Assembly: GCA_021531755.1 (NCBI GenBank)
Contig: JADYUK010000002.1
Location: forward strand, 1 to 64,000
Source: Hoylesella loescheii
Lineage (GTDB): Bacteria > Bacteroidota > Bacteroidia > Bacteroidales > Bacteroidaceae
Length of the DNA: 64,000 nucleotides
Direction: 5' to 3'
Below the pieces are notes generated by a model that saw only the letters and a program-made list of their open reading frames with translations, was not told the origin of the DNA and searched no databases. Below, one piece after another: positions 55,102 to 64,000 of the stretch (positions are counted from its first letter, which is position 1; each line of letters starts with the position of its first letter). The translations under genes and the position numbers were made by a program.

Positions 55102-56553
55102 ATGGAACAGGAATTTGACAGCACAAAGCATGAAAACAAAGTAGATGACAGCCGTGAGGGCTATCAGAGACCATCGTATACAAAAGAATATAGCAGCGAG
55201 GGCCGCCCGCAGCGTCAGCGCATACGTACCCCGATACGCTCGGCATACCCTTCTGACCGCCAGCGCTACAACAGCGACCGTGAGGCAGGGTCTTTCCGCC
55301 CAGAGGGCTTCGGCGGCGGACTGGCAGCTGATGGCGACCACCGTCAGCAGTACCCACAGCGCCCACGCTACAACAATAACTATGGCGACCGCCAGCAGGG
55401 CTACCGCCCACGCTACAACAACGACGGCGAGGGCTATTCACCACGCCAGCAGCAGGGCTATCGTCCACGCTACAACAACAACTCTGAGAGCAACGGCCAG
55501 CAGGGCGGTGGTTACAACCGTGGCGGCTACAACCAGCAGCGCGGAGGCTACGGCCAGCAGGGCGGCGGCTACAACCGTGGTGGCTACGGCCAGCAGCGCG
55601 GAGGCTATGGCCAGCAGGGCGGTGGTTACAACCGTGGCGGCTATGGTCAGCAGCGCGGAGGCTACGGCCAGCAGGGTGGTGGCTACAACCGTGGCGGCTA
55701 TGGTCAGCAGCGCGGAGGCTACGGCCAGCAGGGTGGAGGCTACAACCGCCGCCAGCGCACACCAGACTATGATCCAAACGCAAAGTACAGCCTCAAGAAG
55801 CGCATAGAGTACAGCGAGGCAAACATCGACCCTAACGCACCAATACGTCTCAATAAATATCTCGCCAACGCCGGTGTCTGCAGCCGTCGTGAGGCCGACG
55901 ACTTTATCCAGGCAGGCCTCGTCTCTGTCAATGGCCAGGTTGTCACAGAGCTCGGCACAAAGGTGCTTCGCTCAGACAATGTCGTATTCCACGACCAGCC
56001 CGTCACTATAGAGAAGAAAGTCTATGTCCTTCTCAACAAGCCGAAGGACTATGTCACAACAAGCGACGACCCACAGCAGCGCAAGACAGTCATGGACCTC
56101 GTCAAGGATGCATGCCCAGAGCGCATCTACCCAGTAGGCCGTCTCGACCGTAACACTACGGGTGTGCTCCTCCTCACCAACGACGGCGAGCTCGCATCAA
56201 AGCTCACCCACCCACGTTTCCTGAAGAAGAAGATATACCATGTCCATCTCGACAAGAACGTCACAGCCCATGACCTCCAGCAGATAGCCGAGGGCATAGA
56301 GCTTGAGGACGGCCCGATTCATGCAGATGCCATAGAGTATGCCTCTCCGACAGACAAGAAGCAGGTGGGCATAGAGATACACTCAGGCAAGAACCGCATC
56401 GTGCGCCGCATCTTCGAGCACCTTGGCTACAAGGTGACAAAGCTCGACCGTGTCCTCTTCGCCGGTCTGACAAAGAAGAATGTGCGCCGTGGCGACTGGC
56501 GTTTCCTCACTGAGAAAGAGGTCGATATGCTCCGTATGGGCGCTTTCGAATAA
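55102..56553 (+). CDS. RluB/RsuA-family rRNA pseudouridine synthase with N-terminal RGG-like region
   Basis: 483 residues. The first ~215 are low-complexity, rich in Gly, Gln, Tyr, Arg and Asn, with a 19-residue unit ([19 protein letters not shown]) repeated about four times. The rest is a normal enzyme: S4 RNA-binding domain ([19 protein letters not shown]), then the RsuA-type catalytic domain with [17 protein letters not shown] (catalytic Asp) and [13 protein letters not shown]. It converts uridine to pseudouridine in 23S or 16S rRNA. The N-terminal region likely adds RNA binding or condensation (inference). Confidence 0.93.
   Translation: MEQEFDSTKHENKVDDSREGYQRPSYTKEYSSEGRPQRQRIRTPIRSAYPSDRQRYNSDREAGSFRPEGFGGGLAADGDHRQQYPQRPRYNNNYGDRQQGYRPRYNNDGEGYSPRQQQGYRPRYNNNSESNGQQGGGYNRGGYNQQRGGYGQQGGGYNRGGYGQQRGGYGQQGGGYNRGGYGQQRGGYGQQGGGYNRGGYGQQRGGYGQQGGGYNRRQRTPDYDPNAKYSLKKRIEYSEANIDPNAPIRLNKYLANAGVCSRREADDFIQAGLVSVNGQVVTELGTKVLRSDNVVFHDQPVTIEKKVYVLLNKPKDYVTTSDDPQQRKTVMDLVKDACPERIYPVGRLDRNTTGVLLLTNDGELASKLTHPRFLKKKIYHVHLDKNVTAHDLQQIAEGIELEDGPIHADAIEYASPTDKKQVGIEIHSGKNRIVRRIFEHLGYKVTKLDRVLFAGLTKKNVRRGDWRFLTEKEVDMLRMGAFE
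55498..55752 (+). repeat. 57-bp coding repeat in the pseudouridine synthase gene
   Basis: Direct copies of a 57-bp unit encode the 19-residue Gly/Tyr/Gln/Arg block; about 4.5 copies are present and near-identical, so copy number may vary between strains. Confidence 0.85.
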
Positions 56554-56591
56554 AACAAACACGAACAAGACAACACAATAACCGAGAAATA

Positions 56592-58013
56592 ATGAAACGT
56601 ACAAGAATAGCCGATGTCCTCAAGAGCACAGCCTACGGCAGCGAGGTTTGTGTGAAAGGATGGGTGCGCACCCACCGCTCAAGCAAGGCAGTAGACTTCA
56701 TCGCTCTCAACGACGGCTCAACAATAAAGAACGTACAGCTTGTATGTGACACAGACAAGTTTGACGCCGAGCTCCTGAAGCAGATAACGACAGGAGCCTG
56801 CATCTCAGCCACTGGAACCCTCGTGGAGAGCCAGGGCAAGGGTCAGACATCAGAGATACAATGCTCAGAGATAGAGATTTACGGCCTCTGTGGCAATGAC
56901 TACCCTATGCAGAAGAAAGGCCAGAGCTTCGAGTATATGCGCCAGTATGCCCATCTACGCCTCCGCACCAACACCTTCGGGGCTGTCATGCGCATACGCC
57001 ACAATATGGCCATGGCCATCCACACGTTCTTCCACAACAAGGGATACTTCTACTTCCACACACCTCTCATCACAGCATCTGACTGTGAGGGAGCAGGACA
57101 GATGTTCCAGGTGACAACGATGAACCTCTACGACCTGAAGAAGGACAAGGACGGAAAGATAGTCTACGACAGCGACTTCTTCGGCAAGCAGACATCGCTG
57201 ACAGTGTCAGGACAGCTTGAGGGAGAGCTCGGAGCGACAGCTCTCGGAGGCATATACACCTTCGGACCGACATTCCGCGCCGAGAACTCCAACACCCCAC
57301 GCCACCTCGCCGAGTTCTGGATGGTTGAGCCCGAAGTGGCTTTCATGGACCTCCCAGAGCTTATGGACCTCGAGGAGGAGTTCATCAAGTACTGCGTGCA
57401 GTGGGCTCTCGACAACTGCCAGGACGACCTTGAGTTCCTCAACAAGATGATAGACAAGGGCCTCATAGAGCGTCTGCAGGGCGTTGTCAACACAGAGTTT
57501 GTCCGTCTGCCATACACCAAGGGCATCGAGATACTCCAGGAGGCCATCAAGAACGGAAAGAAATTCGAGTTCCCATGCAACTGGGGCGATGACCTCGCGT
57601 CAGAGCATGAGCGCTACCTCGTGGAGGAATACTTCAAGAAACCTGTCATCATGACCAACTACCCTAAGGAAATCAAGGCATTCTACATGAAGATTGACGC
57701 CGAGAAACCACTCTGCATGGGTAAGGAGATGGAGGAGACGGTACAGGGAACAGATGTCCTCTTCCCACAGATAGGCGAGATAATCGGAGGCTCTGTGCGC
57801 GAGGAGAGCTACGAGAAGCTACTCGGAGAGATAGAGCGCCGCAATATACCGATGAAGGATATGGCGTGGTATCTCGACACACGCAAGTACGGCTCATGCC
57901 CACATGCAGGCTTCGGACTCGGTTTCGAGCGCCTCATACTCTTCGTGACGGGTATGCAGAACATACGCGATGTCATACCTTTCCCACGCACTCCGAATAA
58001 CGCTGAGTTCTAA
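56592..58013 (+). CDS. asnS: Asparaginyl-tRNA synthetase
   Basis: 473 residues, a class II synthetase. An OB-fold anticodon-binding domain ([22 protein letters not shown] by its start and end) precedes the catalytic core with motif 2 [22 protein letters not shown] (positions about 220-241) and motif 3 [10 protein letters not shown]. The context is asparagine-type, as the hinge lacks the aspartyl insertion. A hairpin with arms AAGGCATC/GATGCCTT at 58041-58081 follows the stop. Confidence 0.96.
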   Translation: MKRTRIADVLKSTAYGSEVCVKGWVRTHRSSKAVDFIALNDGSTIKNVQLVCDTDKFDAELLKQITTGACISATGTLVESQGKGQTSEIQCSEIEIYGLCGNDYPMQKKGQSFEYMRQYAHLRLRTNTFGAVMRIRHNMAMAIHTFFHNKGYFYFHTPLITASDCEGAGQMFQVTTMNLYDLKKDKDGKIVYDSDFFGKQTSLTVSGQLEGELGATALGGIYTFGPTFRAENSNTPRHLAEFWMVEPEVAFMDLPELMDLEEEFIKYCVQWALDNCQDDLEFLNKMIDKGLIERLQGVVNTEFVRLPYTKGIEILQEAIKNGKKFEFPCNWGDDLASEHERYLVEEYFKKPVIMTNYPKEIKAFYMKIDAEKPLCMGKEMEETVQGTDVLFPQIGEIIGGSVREESYEKLLGEIERRNIPMKDMAWYLDTRKYGSCPHAGFGLGFERLILFVTGMQNIRDVIPFPRTPNNAEF

Positions 58014-58139
58014 CCACAGGGCTCATCATGATACAGACAGAAGGCATCGCTGTGCCCTATATCAGGGCATGGAGATGCCTTCAGCTCGTCTACAGAACAG
58101 GCACGGGCCTGGAAGATGATGCTGCCTGAACCATCCCGC

Positions 58140-59147
58140 ATGGCTCATAACATAACAACAATAGCTGCTACCGACGTGGAAATCACAATAACCCTTATCA
58201 CCCTCATCGCCTCCACACTATTCTTCATCATACTGATTGCTGCCGGAGGCGGTATAGCCAGCCTTTGCGGCATGGGCTTCATGCGCTTCGTGCGCTATGC
58301 ATGGCCCGTGCTCCTGCTGCCATCACTGCTCCTGCTGTACGGCTATATCGTAGGCCGCAACCTCTTGCAGGTAAGAGAGGTGAGTGTCGGCAGCCATAAA
58401 CTGCCTCCCGCCTTTGACGGCTACCGCATAGTACAAATATCCGACCTCCATCTGCGCAGCTTCGCCTCACGGCATGGCAAGCTGGCAGAAATCGTAGACA
58501 AGGTGCAGGCGCTGAACCCAGACATGATAGTCTTCACGGGCGACCTCGTGACCCTCTCAGTCGACGAGACAGAGGGATGCATGGACATACTCTCGCGCCT
58601 GAAAGCCCCCGACGGAGTCTTCTCGGTGATGGGAAACCACGACTACCTCACCCACACACGCGGAATATCTCCACGCCAGAAGGCTGCAGAGATAGCACGC
58701 CTGAGGAGGATAGAGAGCGAGGCGGGGTGGACAATGCTCAACGACAGCCATGTGGACATAACACGAAGCCAAGGACAGAGGATATCCATCATAGGAGTGG
58801 AGAACATATCGGCAAGAAGACAGTTCCCGTCGTACGGCAATGTAGGGAAGGCCATGGCAGGAGCGAAGGGCGAATACAAGATAATGCTCTCACACGACCC
58901 TACATCATGGGACAAGCACATCGTCCGTAAGACCGATATCGACCTCACCCTCTCGGGCCACACACATGAGACACAGTTCTCAATCTTCGGCCTCTCTCCA
59001 TGCTCACTCTTCTACGACCAGTATAAAGGCCTGTACACCAAAGGGACACAGAGCCTGTATGTGAATATCGGACTCGGAGAGACTCTGCTCCCCGTCCGCA
59101 TAGGAGCGACACCAGAGATAACCCTCATCACGCTCCATAGCCTATAA
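58140..59147 (+). CDS. Membrane-anchored metallophosphoesterase
   Basis: About 335 residues (an in-frame ATG at 58116 adds eight). Two N-terminal membrane segments (about 15-45 and 55-80) precede a calcineurin-like domain with all metal motifs: QISDLHLR, FTGDLVTL, GNHDYL, SHDPTSWD and SGHTHETQF. Bacterial relatives of the YaeI/LpxH type act on phospholipids or nucleotides; the substrate here is not known. It is encoded between asnS and the receptor gene, with no promoter seen. Confidence 0.86.
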   Translation: MAHNITTIAATDVEITITLITLIASTLFFIILIAAGGGIASLCGMGFMRFVRYAWPVLLLPSLLLLYGYIVGRNLLQVREVSVGSHKLPPAFDGYRIVQISDLHLRSFASRHGKLAEIVDKVQALNPDMIVFTGDLVTLSVDETEGCMDILSRLKAPDGVFSVMGNHDYLTHTRGISPRQKAAEIARLRRIESEAGWTMLNDSHVDITRSQGQRISIIGVENISARRQFPSYGNVGKAMAGAKGEYKIMLSHDPTSWDKHIVRKTDIDLTLSGHTHETQFSIFGLSPCSLFYDQYKGLYTKGTQSLYVNIGLGETLLPVRIGATPEITLITLHSL

Positions 59148-59297
59148 CATCTCACCCCAAAAATCCCATGCTTACGCTGCCGTGACATGCAGCCTGACGG
59201 CCAAGACTATAGGCTGCAAGGACAAAGGCGCAATGCCACGCCCATGCCTCATGCACAGAGGACACTACTGATAGACAAGAAGAAACCATACGACAGT

Positions 59298-61331
59298 ATG
59301 CGACTGATAACACCACCCAACGCAACACCATATATCTGCAAATGCCTCCTGACAGCCATTATGCTCGCCGGGAGCCATGGCATGGCATCATCACAGACCG
59401 TCAGTGAGGACTCTCTGTACGCCATAAGCCAGGTGACCGTCGTCGGAAGCAAGGGGCGCGACATCATCCCCAGCCAGCGACTGTCAGGCGAGCAGCTGCA
59501 AAGGCTCAACACTGTCAGCGTGGCCGACGCCCTCAGATTCTTCAGCGGAATGCAGGTGAAGGACTATGGAGGCGTGGGAGGCATAAAGACTGTCAATATA
59601 CGCTCCATGGGATCACAGCACCTCGGCATATACTACGACGGTGTGGAGCTCGGCAACGCCCAGAACGGACAGGTCGACCTCGGGCAGTTCTCTATGGACA
59701 ACGTTGAGGAGATAAGCGTATATAACGGGCAGAAAAGCGCTATCTTCCAGACTGCAAGTGACTTCGGCAACGCCGGCTCGGTATATATCCGCACACGCCA
59801 GCCACGGTTCACGGCTGACGAGCGGACACACCTGAAAGCCAAGGCGAAATACGGCAGCAGCGACATGGTGCGCATAAACACACTCCTCGAGCAGCGGCTC
59901 ACAGAGCGTGTCACAGCGTCGGTAAGTCTCGGAGGACTACTCTCGAGCGGCAAGTACAAGTTCCGCTACCGCCGCATGAACTATGATGGCAGCGTCGCCT
60001 ATGACACGACAGCGGTCAGGCAGAATGGTGATGTGAGGGACTTCCGTGCCGAGGCAAACCTCTACGGCACCCTCGCGGCAGGCTCGTGGGGAGCAAAGGC
60101 ATACACATACCACAGCAAACGTGGCATACCAGGAGCTATCGTGAACAATGTGTGGCGCAGACATGAGGAGCAATGGGACCACAACACATTCGTGCAAGGA
60201 TGTTGGCAGAAGAATGTCACGCCAGGATACAGCGCGCGCATACTCGCCAAGTATGCATACTACGCGACACGCTACGTCAACAATGACACCACGACACTCA
60301 TGGTAGACAACAGATACCGGCAGCAGGAAGCATACCTCTCGACATCGCACATGGTGGAGATACTGCCTGGATGGAATGTCTCCGCATGCTATGACTTCCG
60401 CTGGAGCCACCTGTGGTCAGATATGGAACGCTGCCCCTTCCCGACAAGATACCATAACCTCTTCTCGCTCGCGACAGTGGCCGAGTACGGGCGGCTGAGG
60501 ATGCAGGGAAGCATTCTGGCTAACGTTGTCAGTGACAGGCTGACAGGCACAGAGTCTCCGTCGGCACTCGTCAGATGGACCCCCGCGCTCTTCCTCAGCC
60601 TCTATCCCTTCGAGACACGCTGCCTCTCGCTGAGAGCCTTCGCCAAGAGGAGTTTCCGCATGCCTACATTCAACGACCTCTATTATGCCGACATGGGCAA
60701 CTCAAGACTGCGCCCGGAGACAGCGTCACAATACGATGTCGGACTGCTATATGAGAGACACTGGCGCGGCAACATCCTCAGCGACCTCCGCATTCAGACC
60801 GACGGATATCTCAATGCCGTGACAGACAAAATCATAGCATACCCAAAGGGACAGCAGTTCAGATGGACAATGATGAATCTCGGACGGGTACACATAACCG
60901 GACTCGATGTCTCGGCCGACGCAACCATGAGGCCATGGCGTGACGTGCAGCTGACTGTGCGCCTCCAATACACATACCAGGACGCACGCGATGTAACAGA
61001 CAAGACAACATCCTACTACCAGGACCAGATACCATACATACCATATAACTCCGGAGCGGCTATGATGGGAGTGGCATGGAGAGGATGGACCGTGAACTAC
61101 TCGTTCATATACACCGGATTCAGATACTCACAGCAGGAGAATATCCTCTATAACAAGGTGCAGCCATGGTATACCTCCGACCTCAACATCATGCGCGAGA
61201 TGAGGCTCGGGAAGACACGCCTCAGGATGACACTTGAGGTGAACAACCTCTTCTCGCAAGACTATGATGTCATCCTTAACTATCCCATGCCCAAGCGCAA
61301 CTATGCCCTCTCGCTCGATGTGGAGATATGA
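59298..61331 (+). CDS. TonB-dependent outer-membrane receptor, BtuB-like
   Basis: About 677 residues from the ATG at 59298 (MRLITPPNATPYICKCLLT, signal peptide); the frame opens at 59187. A short plug (SQVTVVGSKGRD, LSGEQLQRLNTVSVADALRF, SMGSQHLGIYYDGVELGNAQ) and a 22-strand-type barrel ending NYALSLDVEI are visible. It lacks the SusC carboxypeptidase-like domain and is of BtuB size. It is followed by a beta-propeller lipoprotein, the BtuB-BtuG arrangement used for cobalamin uptake. No cobalamin riboswitch was recognised upstream. Confidence 0.82.
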   Translation: MRLITPPNATPYICKCLLTAIMLAGSHGMASSQTVSEDSLYAISQVTVVGSKGRDIIPSQRLSGEQLQRLNTVSVADALRFFSGMQVKDYGGVGGIKTVNIRSMGSQHLGIYYDGVELGNAQNGQVDLGQFSMDNVEEISVYNGQKSAIFQTASDFGNAGSVYIRTRQPRFTADERTHLKAKAKYGSSDMVRINTLLEQRLTERVTASVSLGGLLSSGKYKFRYRRMNYDGSVAYDTTAVRQNGDVRDFRAEANLYGTLAAGSWGAKAYTYHSKRGIPGAIVNNVWRRHEEQWDHNTFVQGCWQKNVTPGYSARILAKYAYYATRYVNNDTTTLMVDNRYRQQEAYLSTSHMVEILPGWNVSACYDFRWSHLWSDMERCPFPTRYHNLFSLATVAEYGRLRMQGSILANVVSDRLTGTESPSALVRWTPALFLSLYPFETRCLSLRAFAKRSFRMPTFNDLYYADMGNSRLRPETASQYDVGLLYERHWRGNILSDLRIQTDGYLNAVTDKIIAYPKGQQFRWTMMNLGRVHITGLDVSADATMRPWRDVQLTVRLQYTYQDARDVTDKTTSYYQDQIPYIPYNSGAAMMGVAWRGWTVNYSFIYTGFRYSQQENILYNKVQPWYTSDLNIMREMRLGKTRLRMTLEVNNLFSQDYDVILNYPMPKRNYALSLDVEI

Positions 61332-61466
61332 CCACCCCTCCCTGCAAATAGACATGGGCAGAACAGTATGCACGGCATTCCATGTATGGATTCCTCCCTC
61401 ACTGCTCCGCATGACGCTGCAAGGACCATCCCGCCGCAGCAGCCCGGCAATATATGAGATACCTAA

Positions 61467-63524
61467 ATGAGACACATAAACAACAGACTCACTATTCCAC
61501 TCCTGATTATCCTCGCCGCGACGCTCTCAGCCTGCCGTGGCGATGAGTTTGTCGTGCCCGTCGAGGACAGCGTCATCCCTGGCGGCTCTGCCGATAACAG
61601 CCTCTCTGGCATGTACATAGTATGCGAGGGGAACATGGGCTCGAACAAGTGCACCATTGACTATCTCGACCTCTCGGCAGATGATGGCGAGGTGCACTAC
61701 CAGCGCAATATCTTCGCCGCACGTAACCCCTCGACAGTAAAGGAGCTGGGCGATGTCGGCAACGACATACAGGTCTACGGGGCGAGACTGTGGATTGTGG
61801 TCAACTGCTCGAATAAGGTCGAGGTGTGTACCGCCGACTCATGCCGCCGCATAGGCCATGTTGATATCCCCAACTGCCGCTATGTCACATTCGACGGAGG
61901 CTACGCCTATGTCTCCTCCTATGTGGGGCCTGTGGCAATGGACACTGACGCACGCCGCGGAAGAGTATACAAGGTGGACACCCTGACACTGCAGAAAGTC
62001 GACTCGGTCACTGTCGGCTACCAGCCAGAGGAGATGGCCGTGGTGGCAGGGAAACTGTATGTGGCAAACTCAGGGGGGTACAGGGCGCCCGACTACGACA
62101 ACACCATATCTGTCGTCGACTTGAAGACAATGAGGGAAGAGAGACAGATTCCTGTGGCCATAAACCTCCACCGCCTGCGCTCCGACCGCTATGGACAGCT
62201 GTGGGTGACATCACGTGGAGACAACGCGACGCTACCACCGTCGCTCTACTGGCTCTCACCGGGAGATGACGGAGAGATGTCTGTCTGCGGGAAAGTGGAT
62301 GTGCAGGCCACAGAGATGGCCATCGTCGGAGACACATTATATTATATAGGCACAACAGACGCCGCAGTAAAGGGAGGCAAGAGTGTCGATATGGGGCTCG
62401 TCGATATCCTCGCGCATAAGACAATCAGCACAACACTGTTCGGTGCAAAGGAGGTGGGGGAGATGACCATGCCCTACGGGATAGCTGTCAACCCATATAC
62501 AAAAGACTTCTATCTCATGGACGCGAAGAACTATGTGTCGAGCGGACAGCTGCTCCATTTCTCGCCTGAGGGACGTTTCCTCTGGAAGACATGGACTGGC
62601 GATATACCCTCGCGGGCGGCACTCGTCAGAGACGGGGCGGCACTCGACACAACAGAGGAGATTCCGCCAGCAGGGAACATGAGCCGCTATATCGCCGCCG
62701 TCGATGAGTATGTACCCGCTCCGGGACAGTTCGTGAATGTCATTCCGCTATATGAGGATGGCGACGACAACGAGGCGATGGTCAGGAAATGCACCGATGC
62801 CATAGCACGCAACAAAGGCGGTATGGTAAGCCTCGGGGCATGGGGAGGATATATAACATTCCATTTCGACCATCCTGTCGAGAACGTCGAGGGAGAGTAT
62901 GACCTGTATATAAAGGGCAACACGTTCAACGCCCCAGGCAAGACAGGGGAGGGAAGTCCAGAGCCCGGCATAGTCATGGTGAGCCAGGACACTAACGGAA
63001 ACGGCATCCCCGACGATGAATGGTATGAGCTGGCAGGCTCGGCTGATATCGACAGCATAGGCAAAGTGATGTATGACTACGAGATGACATACCGCTACAA
63101 CCCGTTGAAGCCTGTGGCATGGACTGACAACCGCGGAGCATCGGGGACAGTCAACCGTGTCGGCTCGCACCAGCAGGAATACTTCCCGCTATGGCTGACA
63201 GGAGGGCGAGATGACGCTACGCTGACATTCAGAGGGACACGTCTGCCTGACAACGCCACTGACATATCTGGCAACGGGACATACTGGAGGCTGACATCAT
63301 TAAGATTCGGATATGCCGACAACCAGCCTAACACCATCGACGGCGAACGTAACCCGTTATGCTGCTTCGATATCGGATGGGCTGTCGACAGGGAGAGACG
63401 TCCCGTCAGACTGTCACATGTCGACTTCGTGCGCGTCTACAGCGCCATGAACCAGCAGTGCGGATGGCTCGGAGAGACAAGCACAGAGATATGTGGAGCA
63501 GAGGATTTGCATATCGCTGAATAG
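61467..63524 (+). CDS. BtuG-like beta-propeller surface lipoprotein with C-terminal extension
   Basis: 685 residues with lipobox LSACRGDE (Cys about 22). Residues about 45-400 are a YncE/DUF5074-like beta-propeller (GMYIVCEGNMGS, YGARLWIVVNCSNKVEV, VANSGGYRAPDYDNTISVVD). BtuG proteins of this fold bind cobalamin at the surface and pass it to BtuB. The remaining ~280 residues are extra, with SLGAWGGYITFHFDHPV, DTNGNGIPDDEWYELAG and a final beta-sandwich with CCFDIGWAVD; their role is unknown. It lies 135 bp after the receptor gene. Confidence 0.7.
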   Translation: MRHINNRLTIPLLIILAATLSACRGDEFVVPVEDSVIPGGSADNSLSGMYIVCEGNMGSNKCTIDYLDLSADDGEVHYQRNIFAARNPSTVKELGDVGNDIQVYGARLWIVVNCSNKVEVCTADSCRRIGHVDIPNCRYVTFDGGYAYVSSYVGPVAMDTDARRGRVYKVDTLTLQKVDSVTVGYQPEEMAVVAGKLYVANSGGYRAPDYDNTISVVDLKTMREERQIPVAINLHRLRSDRYGQLWVTSRGDNATLPPSLYWLSPGDDGEMSVCGKVDVQATEMAIVGDTLYYIGTTDAAVKGGKSVDMGLVDILAHKTISTTLFGAKEVGEMTMPYGIAVNPYTKDFYLMDAKNYVSSGQLLHFSPEGRFLWKTWTGDIPSRAALVRDGAALDTTEEIPPAGNMSRYIAAVDEYVPAPGQFVNVIPLYEDGDDNEAMVRKCTDAIARNKGGMVSLGAWGGYITFHFDHPVENVEGEYDLYIKGNTFNAPGKTGEGSPEPGIVMVSQDTNGNGIPDDEWYELAGSADIDSIGKVMYDYEMTYRYNPLKPVAWTDNRGASGTVNRVGSHQQEYFPLWLTGGRDDATLTFRGTRLPDNATDISGNGTYWRLTSLRFGYADNQPNTIDGERNPLCCFDIGWAVDRERRPVRLSHVDFVRVYSAMNQQCGWLGETSTEICGAEDLHIAE

Positions 63525-63554
63525 GAGAAAATAAATGGGATAATAGAATTTTTT

Positions 63555-63600
63555 GAGGCTCGCTGATACTCTTTGTGGTATTGGCGAGCCTCATTGTTTC
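63555..63600 (+). terminator. Terminator-like hairpin after the lipoprotein gene
   Basis: Arms GAGGCTCGC and GCGAGCCTC (63555-63563 and 63584-63592), extended by ATAC/GTAT, are followed by ATTGTTTCT and preceded by ATTTTTT, so it could act in either direction. Confidence 0.55.
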
Positions 63601-63766
63601 TACTGTGATGGATACTGTTGTGATAGTGTGTGTGATAATGCAAACGGTTGATAATCAGGGGGTATGTAAGAGGGTGGAGGCTTCTTGGCGTTATGCTGAT
63701 AAGCGATGGTAGAGGGAAAATCCCCTACGCTTTAGGTATTCTCCCCTTCCGAATAGGATAAACACT

Positions 63767-63797
63767 TTTGGAATGGAAGATAAATGTCGTAACTTTG
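63767..63797 (+). promoter_or_regulatory. Promoter of the truncated gene at the window end
   Basis: TTTG (63767-63770), a 19-nt spacer and TAACTTTG (63790-63797). The rest of 63601-63912 shows no other feature. Confidence 0.72.
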
Positions 63798-63912
63798 CAT
63801 CAGAAAATCAGAGACGTCCACCGCTCTTCGAGCGACTCAGACTATTTCCTCTCTGTAAGAAACTCTCTGGTAAAAGAACAGAACAGTATTAACCCTATAA
63901 ACAGACACGATT

Positions 63913-64000
63913 ATGAAACGGATTATTATCGCAACAATCTTCATGGCAATGGCAATCTCTGGATTCGCAAAGACAACAGTCCATGACAATGGCAGAGCTG
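63913..64000 (+). CDS. Start of a secreted protein gene (cut by the window end)
   Basis: The ATG at 63913 opens MKRIIIATIFMAMAISGFAK, a signal peptide, and continues TTVHDNGRA to the window edge. It lies 116 nt after a full promoter. Nothing can be said of its function from 29 residues. Confidence 0.7.
   Translation, partial: MKRIIIATIFMAMAISGFAKTTVHDNGRA

Noticed and set aside
54950..55783. 277-codon minus-strand frame over the RGG-like repeat
   Set aside because: It is the reverse reading of the repetitive coding tail (repeated AGRS/HHGCS text) and overlaps the purB 3' end.
59148..59297. Cobalamin riboswitch upstream of the BtuB-like gene
   Set aside because: Only 150 bp are available, and no B12-box core was seen by eye. 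A covariance-model search would decide.

Overview
The window comes from a member of the Bacteroidales, most probably a Prevotella-type (Prevotellaceae) gut or rumen bacterium. The signs are SusC/SusD pairs, Bacteroidetes-type promoters (TTTG, 19-20 nt, TAnnTTTG), a secreted protein ending in a Prevotella-style C-terminal sorting-like tail, the clpP-clpX-recQ and guaB-PPIase-PPIase-ostA-mutL gene orders, and a tRNA-Val with encoded CCA. No rRNA, CRISPR array, intact insertion sequence or prophage was seen.

Layout. (1) 1-4660, minus strand: clpP, clpX, recQ, with a 76-bp repeat array touching the recQ stop. (2) 4661-6017: a long gene-free stretch of stacked tandem repeats (44, 24 and 22 bp) and a pyrimidine-rich block. 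(3) 6018-8378, plus: an omega-amidase-like nitrilase, a TtcA/TilS-like PP-loop protein and a family 2 glycosyltransferase. (4) 8683-42816: a large pectin utilisation locus. It holds a GH143-GH142-like two-domain enzyme, a GH78 rhamnosidase, an STN-esterase fusion, two GH2 enzymes (one on the minus strand), two PL1 pectate lyases, a secreted isomerase-like barrel, a surface lipoprotein, SusC, SusD, a secreted protein of unknown function, a GH28, a DUF3826 protein and a very large unassigned beta-helix protein. (5) 43044-51861, minus: guaB, two parvulin-type isomerases, an OstA/LptA-like protein and mutL. (6) 51862-53594: repeats and tRNA-Val. (7) 53595-63524, plus: purB, an RluB/RsuA-type pseudouridine synthase with a long RGG-like tail at its N-terminus, asnS, a membrane metallophosphoesterase, and a BtuB-like receptor with a BtuG-like lipoprotein. 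A truncated secreted-protein gene begins at 63913.

How it works together. The pectin locus has what is needed to bind pectin at the surface (SusD and the lipoprotein), cut the galacturonan backbone (PL1 x2, GH28), remove esters, import oligosaccharides through SusC and strip side chains in the periplasm (GH78, GH2 x2, GH143-GH142). The GH143-GH142 enzyme and the esterase point to rhamnogalacturonan II or other branched pectin. No hybrid two-component, ECF or AraC regulator for the locus lies in the window. Least understood are the 1046-residue protein paired with DUF3826 by an ATGA overlap, the isomerase-like protein that seems to have lost metal ligands, and the 482-residue secreted protein with its own promoter.

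A second theme is intergenic DNA. Several gaps carry tandem arrays whose periods cluster at 11, 22, 44 and 66 bp, plus two related ~76-bp arrays. One 22-bp family, centred on the palindrome GTAATTAC, occurs in two gaps 46 kb apart. Three arrays include the last codons and stop of the neighbouring gene. A separate small hairpin element with GTCCGG ends occurs at three loci. All calls were made by eye; no database search was run.
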